This document shows, in pieces, positions 6,901 through 8,740 of a DNA stretch of 8,740 nt (positions within the stretch are counted from its first letter, which is position 1; every line of letters starts with the position of its first letter). Source of the stretch: Chloroflexota bacterium (lineage in GTDB: Bacteria; Chloroflexota; Limnocylindria; Limnocylindrales; CSP1-4); assembly GCA_013695505.1 (NCBI GenBank), contig JACDAH010000526.1, forward strand, positions 1 to 8,740. Reading direction: 5' to 3'. The notes under the pieces were generated by a model. That model made no database searches, was not told the DNA's origin, and saw only the letters and a list, made by a program, of their open reading frames with translations. A program made the position numbers and the translations under genes.

Positions 6901-7918
6901 GCTCAAGGCGGTGATCCAGGCGATGGGCGACGGAATTGCGGTTTGCGACCGGGACGGCCGGATCATCCTCGCAAACCCGGCGGCCGAGGACACCTTTCCC
7001 GATGTCGAGGAAACGACGTACGCGGAGATCCTGGCCCAGCTCGACGATCCCGACGATCTCGCCCCGGGGCTCGGGGTCCGCGGCGGGCCGGTCGAGCTCC
7101 GGGTCTCCGAGGGCGACGAGCGCTGGATCGAGGTCAGCACCTGGCCGGTTGGGGCAGGGCGCGACCGGCCGACGACCCACGACGACGAGACGATCGTCCT
7201 CCTTCGCGACGTCACCGAGCAGCGCCAGCGCCAGGCCGTGCGGGACACGTTCATCGGCGTCCTGTCGCATGAGCTCCGGACGCCGGTCACGACGATCTAC
7301 GCCGGCGCCAAGGTCCTCGCCCGGCCCGGTGAGCTGTCCGACAGCACCCGCGAGGAGATCTTCGCTGACATCGTCATCGAATCTGAGCGGCTCCACCGAC
7401 TCGTCGAGGACGTGGTCGCGATGACCCGCTTCGGGGACGAGGGCGGCGACGTCGGCGCCGAGCCCGTTCTCCTCCAGCGGCTCCTGCCGGGCGTGGTCAA
7501 GTCCGAGGACGGCCGCTGGCCGGACGTCACCTTCGACGCCGTGCTCTCGCCCGGCCTGCCGACCGTGATCGCCGATCCGACCTATGTCGAGCAGGTCGTC
7601 CGAAACCTGCTCTCGAACGCCGCCAAGTACGGCGGGCCCGGCGCCATGGTCACCGTCACGGTCGAGGCGGTGGGCGACGAGGTTCTCGTGCGGATCCTCG
7701 ACGCTGGACCGGGCTTCCCGACCGACGAGAGCGAGCGACTCTTCGAGCTCTTCTTCCGATCGGCGGGGACGGCGCGGGCGGCGGCGGGCGCGGGCATCGG
7801 GCTGTTCGTCTGTGCCCGTCTGATCCGGGCCATGGGTGGCCGGATCTGGGCGCTCAACCGGCCGACCGGCGGGGCCGAGTTCGGATTCGCCCTGCGGATC
7901 ATGAGCGAGGACGGCTGA
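3920..7918 (+). CDS. Soluble multi-sensor histidine kinase (4 PAS, 3 GAF, HisKA, HATPase_c)
   Basis: This two-component sensor autophosphorylates on His and passes the phosphate to an Asp on a response regulator. Numbered from GTG 3920 (1,332 residues), the order is PAS 51-175, GAF 204-375, GAF 395-545, PAS 557-685, GAF 684-856, PAS 858-975, PAS 994-1102, HisKA about 1108-1175 and HATPase_c about 1200-1325. The H-box is SHELRTP with the phosphoacceptor at His1117. The N-box is NLLSNAAKYGG (Asn1229, Asn1233), the G1 box DAGPG starts at Asp1261, and the G2 box GAGIGL is at 1290-1295. Charged, probably coiled-coil linkers follow the first PAS and first GAF. There is no signal peptide, membrane helix or receiver domain, so it is probably cytosolic. 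An upstream ATG at 3788 would add 44 residues, but that stretch has poor codon use, two Cys, two Trp and contains the hairpin, so I reject it. I see no LOV cysteine motif or obvious bilin-binding cysteine, so the ligands are unknown. Confidence 0.93.
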   Translation: MRQDAVETTTEMRLADDRASSPGIGVPRDPHEFPSASPPNGTVASAPIGLDAIPDDLRTILEGIAAGVTVQEERGRLLFVNDDAARMAGFLSPAEMLAATPGEIVERFELIGEDGVPFDQTRLPGRRVLAGEDPDSVLVGFRPRNEPHERWSLLQARAATLGDGRRVAINTFHDVTSRVETERQIRASERQTLELAEDRRRAGEIARILADAALRLEEARHVNAVAQAAVDAMIPAVADWSVVDLLRPDGALRRVARAALDHDLQARLEPLWVHASAPDRESPSRHVLTSGDPLVVLDMERSSAAEPVVDREDHRIVDAIGIRSFIIQPIVARGSVVGSIAFVTVRERTFDSAGVAATAEIANRVGLAIANVESYQAEQRARRAAEQLADRMERLQAVTRTLADATEVEDVAAIVADEARRALDADSVVLGLLDDATASLNLLVRDGPVATTGDDVRSMPVAAADPLATAVRENRPVWVEGDVAVDREARVSACALPLVADQKPLGGIVLGFRGRRTFAPEDQRLVRAYADLAAGAIVRLRLGGVRQHLLAANELERSRLESVLRQMPIGVMLATAPEGRFVYANEAARRLWPTPLDVGGTSAGDANRGFRPDGTELKPEDWPLRRAMAGETVENEIVEVVGAGGTRRTFGLSAAPIPGPTGSIESAVLTYTDVTDRIRAQEREGFLARASEVLASSLDYEKTVQAVADLAVPAFADWCVVQLASEEGAPRRIAVAHRDPDKVALAIRVQEEYPPDPEASIGAAAVLRTGRSEFVADISPEIIDAAARDEHHREMLQMLQLRSYVAVPLIAAGRILGVLTLVGSESGRHFEPGDVAFAEALAARAAAAIDNARLFREGVRFKRLLDATGDAILMLDPLDGQIAYANRGAAEQLERSVEDLIGSSMADHLAPSGVAILDVAMLAMAKATTDSQTLTLDLLRPGGSTLPVEVRLEYVATDGAPPRILAIARDIRDRILAQERLRRLAAAEHSRAAELKAVIQAMGDGIAVCDRDGRIILANPAAEDTFPDVEETTYAEILAQLDDPDDLAPGLGVRGGPVELRVSEGDERWIEVSTWPVGAGRDRPTTHDDETIVLLRDVTEQRQRQAVRDTFIGVLSHELRTPVTTIYAGAKVLARPGELSDSTREEIFADIVIESERLHRLVEDVVAMTRFGDEGGDVGAEPVLLQRLLPGVVKSEDGRWPDVTFDAVLSPGLPTVIADPTYVEQVVRNLLSNAAKYGGPGAMVTVTVEAVGDEVLVRILDAGPGFPTDESERLFELFFRSAGTARAAAGAGIGLFVCARLIRAMGGRIWALNRPTGGAEFGFALRIMSEDG

Positions 7919-7936
7919 GTCCGCCTGCCGGCTAGG
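7919..7936. other. 18-base gap between convergent stop codons, no clear terminator
   Basis: The kinase ends at 7918 on the + strand and the CorA gene ends at 7937 on the - strand. The 18 bases between them contain no stem of useful length followed by a T-run on either strand. The two transcripts must therefore either end inside the opposite gene or terminate by a Rho-type mechanism, giving overlapping antisense 3' ends. Confidence 0.6.
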
Positions 7937-8740
7937 TCAGATCCAGCGGCGCAACCGGGCGACGCCCAGGATCCCTCCGGCGAACAGGACCATCGCCAGC
8001 AGGACGAGGAAGAAGTTGTTCTCATTCTCGAAGAACGGCAATTTGAAGTTCATGCCCATGACTCCGGCCAGCACGATTCCCGGCAGGGCGATCGCCGAGA
8101 CCAGGGTCAGGACCTTCATCACGTCGTTCGTCCGCTGCGACGCCCGTCCGAGGTAGAGGTCGAACGAGCCGAGGAGCAGGTCCCTGGCGTTCTCGACCCC
8201 GTCGATCGCCCGCTCCAGCCGCTGGACGATCCCGGGCCACACCTCGCCGAGGTCCTCGCGCAACGCGAAATCGGGACGCTCCAGCGGGAGCAGGGCCTCG
8301 CGGTTCGGAGCGAGTGCCCGACGCAACCGGGCGATCCGCCGGCGGAGCGCCAGGACCGTGTCCAGGAACGAGTCGGCGTCACGCGACAGGACCGCCATCT
8401 CGTCGAGCGCGTCGATGTCCCGCTCGATCCGCTCGATCTGGCGGAAGTACGCGGTGATCACCGAATCGATCAAGCCAGCCGTGAACTCGGCAGCATCGAG
8501 CTTGCCGACCAGTTGCTCCTGCCCGATCTCGGACCGGAACCCGTCGAGCGCCACGAGCGGATCGTCGTGGACCGTGATCACGTGGTTCGCGCCGACCACG
8601 ATGTCGAGCTCGCGCCGGCGCGCCTCGTCGTCCTCGGGATCGACGGCGCCGAGCGTCAGGACGACCCGCTCGGGAAGCCGCAGGATGCGCGCCCGGCGAT
8701 CCACCCGCGAGAGGCGCTGGAGGGCCTCCCGCTCCAACCC
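7937..8740 (-). CDS. CorA-family Mg2+/Co2+ transporter, N-terminus outside window
   Basis: This is a pentameric inner-membrane channel protein for divalent cations, mainly Mg2+. The frame is open to the window edge, with a TTG at 8737 as the only nearby start-like codon. About 267 residues are visible against the usual 315-350, so roughly the first 50-80 residues lie beyond the window. The visible cytoplasmic part has the beta segments VVLTLGAV and NHVITVHDD, then long charged helices (about residues 75-205) as in the CorA funnel. The C-terminus has TM1 (VLTLVSAIALPGIVLAGVM), the signature Gly-Met-Asn at 8056-8048 within MGMNF, a short acidic loop with ENENN, and TM2 (LVLLAMVLFAGGILGVARL), ending in RRWI. 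The residue before GMN is Met rather than the common Tyr. The gene faces the kinase and ends 18 bases from it. The family call is firm; the ion preference is from family knowledge. Confidence 0.93.
   Translation of the reverse strand, partial: GLEREALQRLSRVDRRARILRLPERVVLTLGAVDPEDDEARRRELDIVVGANHVITVHDDPLVALDGFRSEIGQEQLVGKLDAAEFTAGLIDSVITAYFRQIERIERDIDALDEMAVLSRDADSFLDTVLALRRRIARLRRALAPNREALLPLERPDFALREDLGEVWPGIVQRLERAIDGVENARDLLLGSFDLYLGRASQRTNDVMKVLTLVSAIALPGIVLAGVMGMNFKLPFFENENNFFLVLLAMVLFAGGILGVARLRRWI

Noticed and set aside
5990..7396. 468-codon open frame on the - strand opposite the kinase
   Set aside because: It is the antisense shadow of GAF/PAS/HisKA coding sequence and shows no recognisable domain.
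3920..7918. Photoreceptor (LOV or bilin-binding) or haem-sensing function for the kinase
   Set aside because: No NCRFLQ-type LOV motif and no conserved bilin-binding Cys-His context is visible in the GAF domains. The few cysteines are in framework strands.
1..8740. CRISPR array, tRNA or rRNA genes, insertion-sequence ends or integration sites
   Set aside because: No spaced repeats, cloverleaf-like segments, transposase motifs or terminal inverted repeats were seen on reading both strands.

Overview
The window is very GC-rich (about 70% by eye) and almost entirely coding. It carries four protein genes, two of them cut by the window edges. I see no RNA gene, mobile element, CRISPR array or phage remnant. 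Overall composition, the Pro/Gly-tailed class A penicillin-binding protein and the large soluble PAS/GAF kinase would fit a high-GC bacterium. A Chloroflexota lineage (Limnocylindria/Ellin6529-like) is my tentative guess, because the transglycosylase motif reads EDRTFWDNSGFDP. An actinobacterium cannot be excluded from the sequence alone.

Layout: (1) Bases 3-2570, + strand: a class A (bifunctional) penicillin-binding protein, missing only its extreme N-terminus. (2) Bases 2567-3727, + strand: an AI-2E/PerM-family multi-pass permease whose GTG start overlaps the preceding stop codon as GTGA, so the two are probably translationally coupled. (3) Bases 3728-3919: a 192-base gap with a tandem 8-bp direct repeat, a 13-bp dyad and a strong 12-bp hairpin ending just before a plausible ribosome binding site. 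(4) Bases 3920-7918, + strand: a roughly 1,330-residue cytosolic hybrid-sensor kinase with order PAS-GAF-GAF-PAS-GAF-PAS-PAS-HisKA-HATPase and no receiver domain. (5) After an 18-base convergent gap, bases 7937-8740, - strand: the C-terminal part of a CorA-type divalent-cation transporter running off the window.

How they fit together: the first two genes look like one transcription unit at the cell envelope, peptidoglycan polymerisation and cross-linking plus a membrane permease of unknown substrate. The kinase probably has its own control region and acts on a response regulator encoded elsewhere. The CorA gene is transcribed towards the kinase and is not part of this unit. The most noteworthy unexplained signal is the structured 192-base leader before the kinase. 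None of the genes is an obviously new system.
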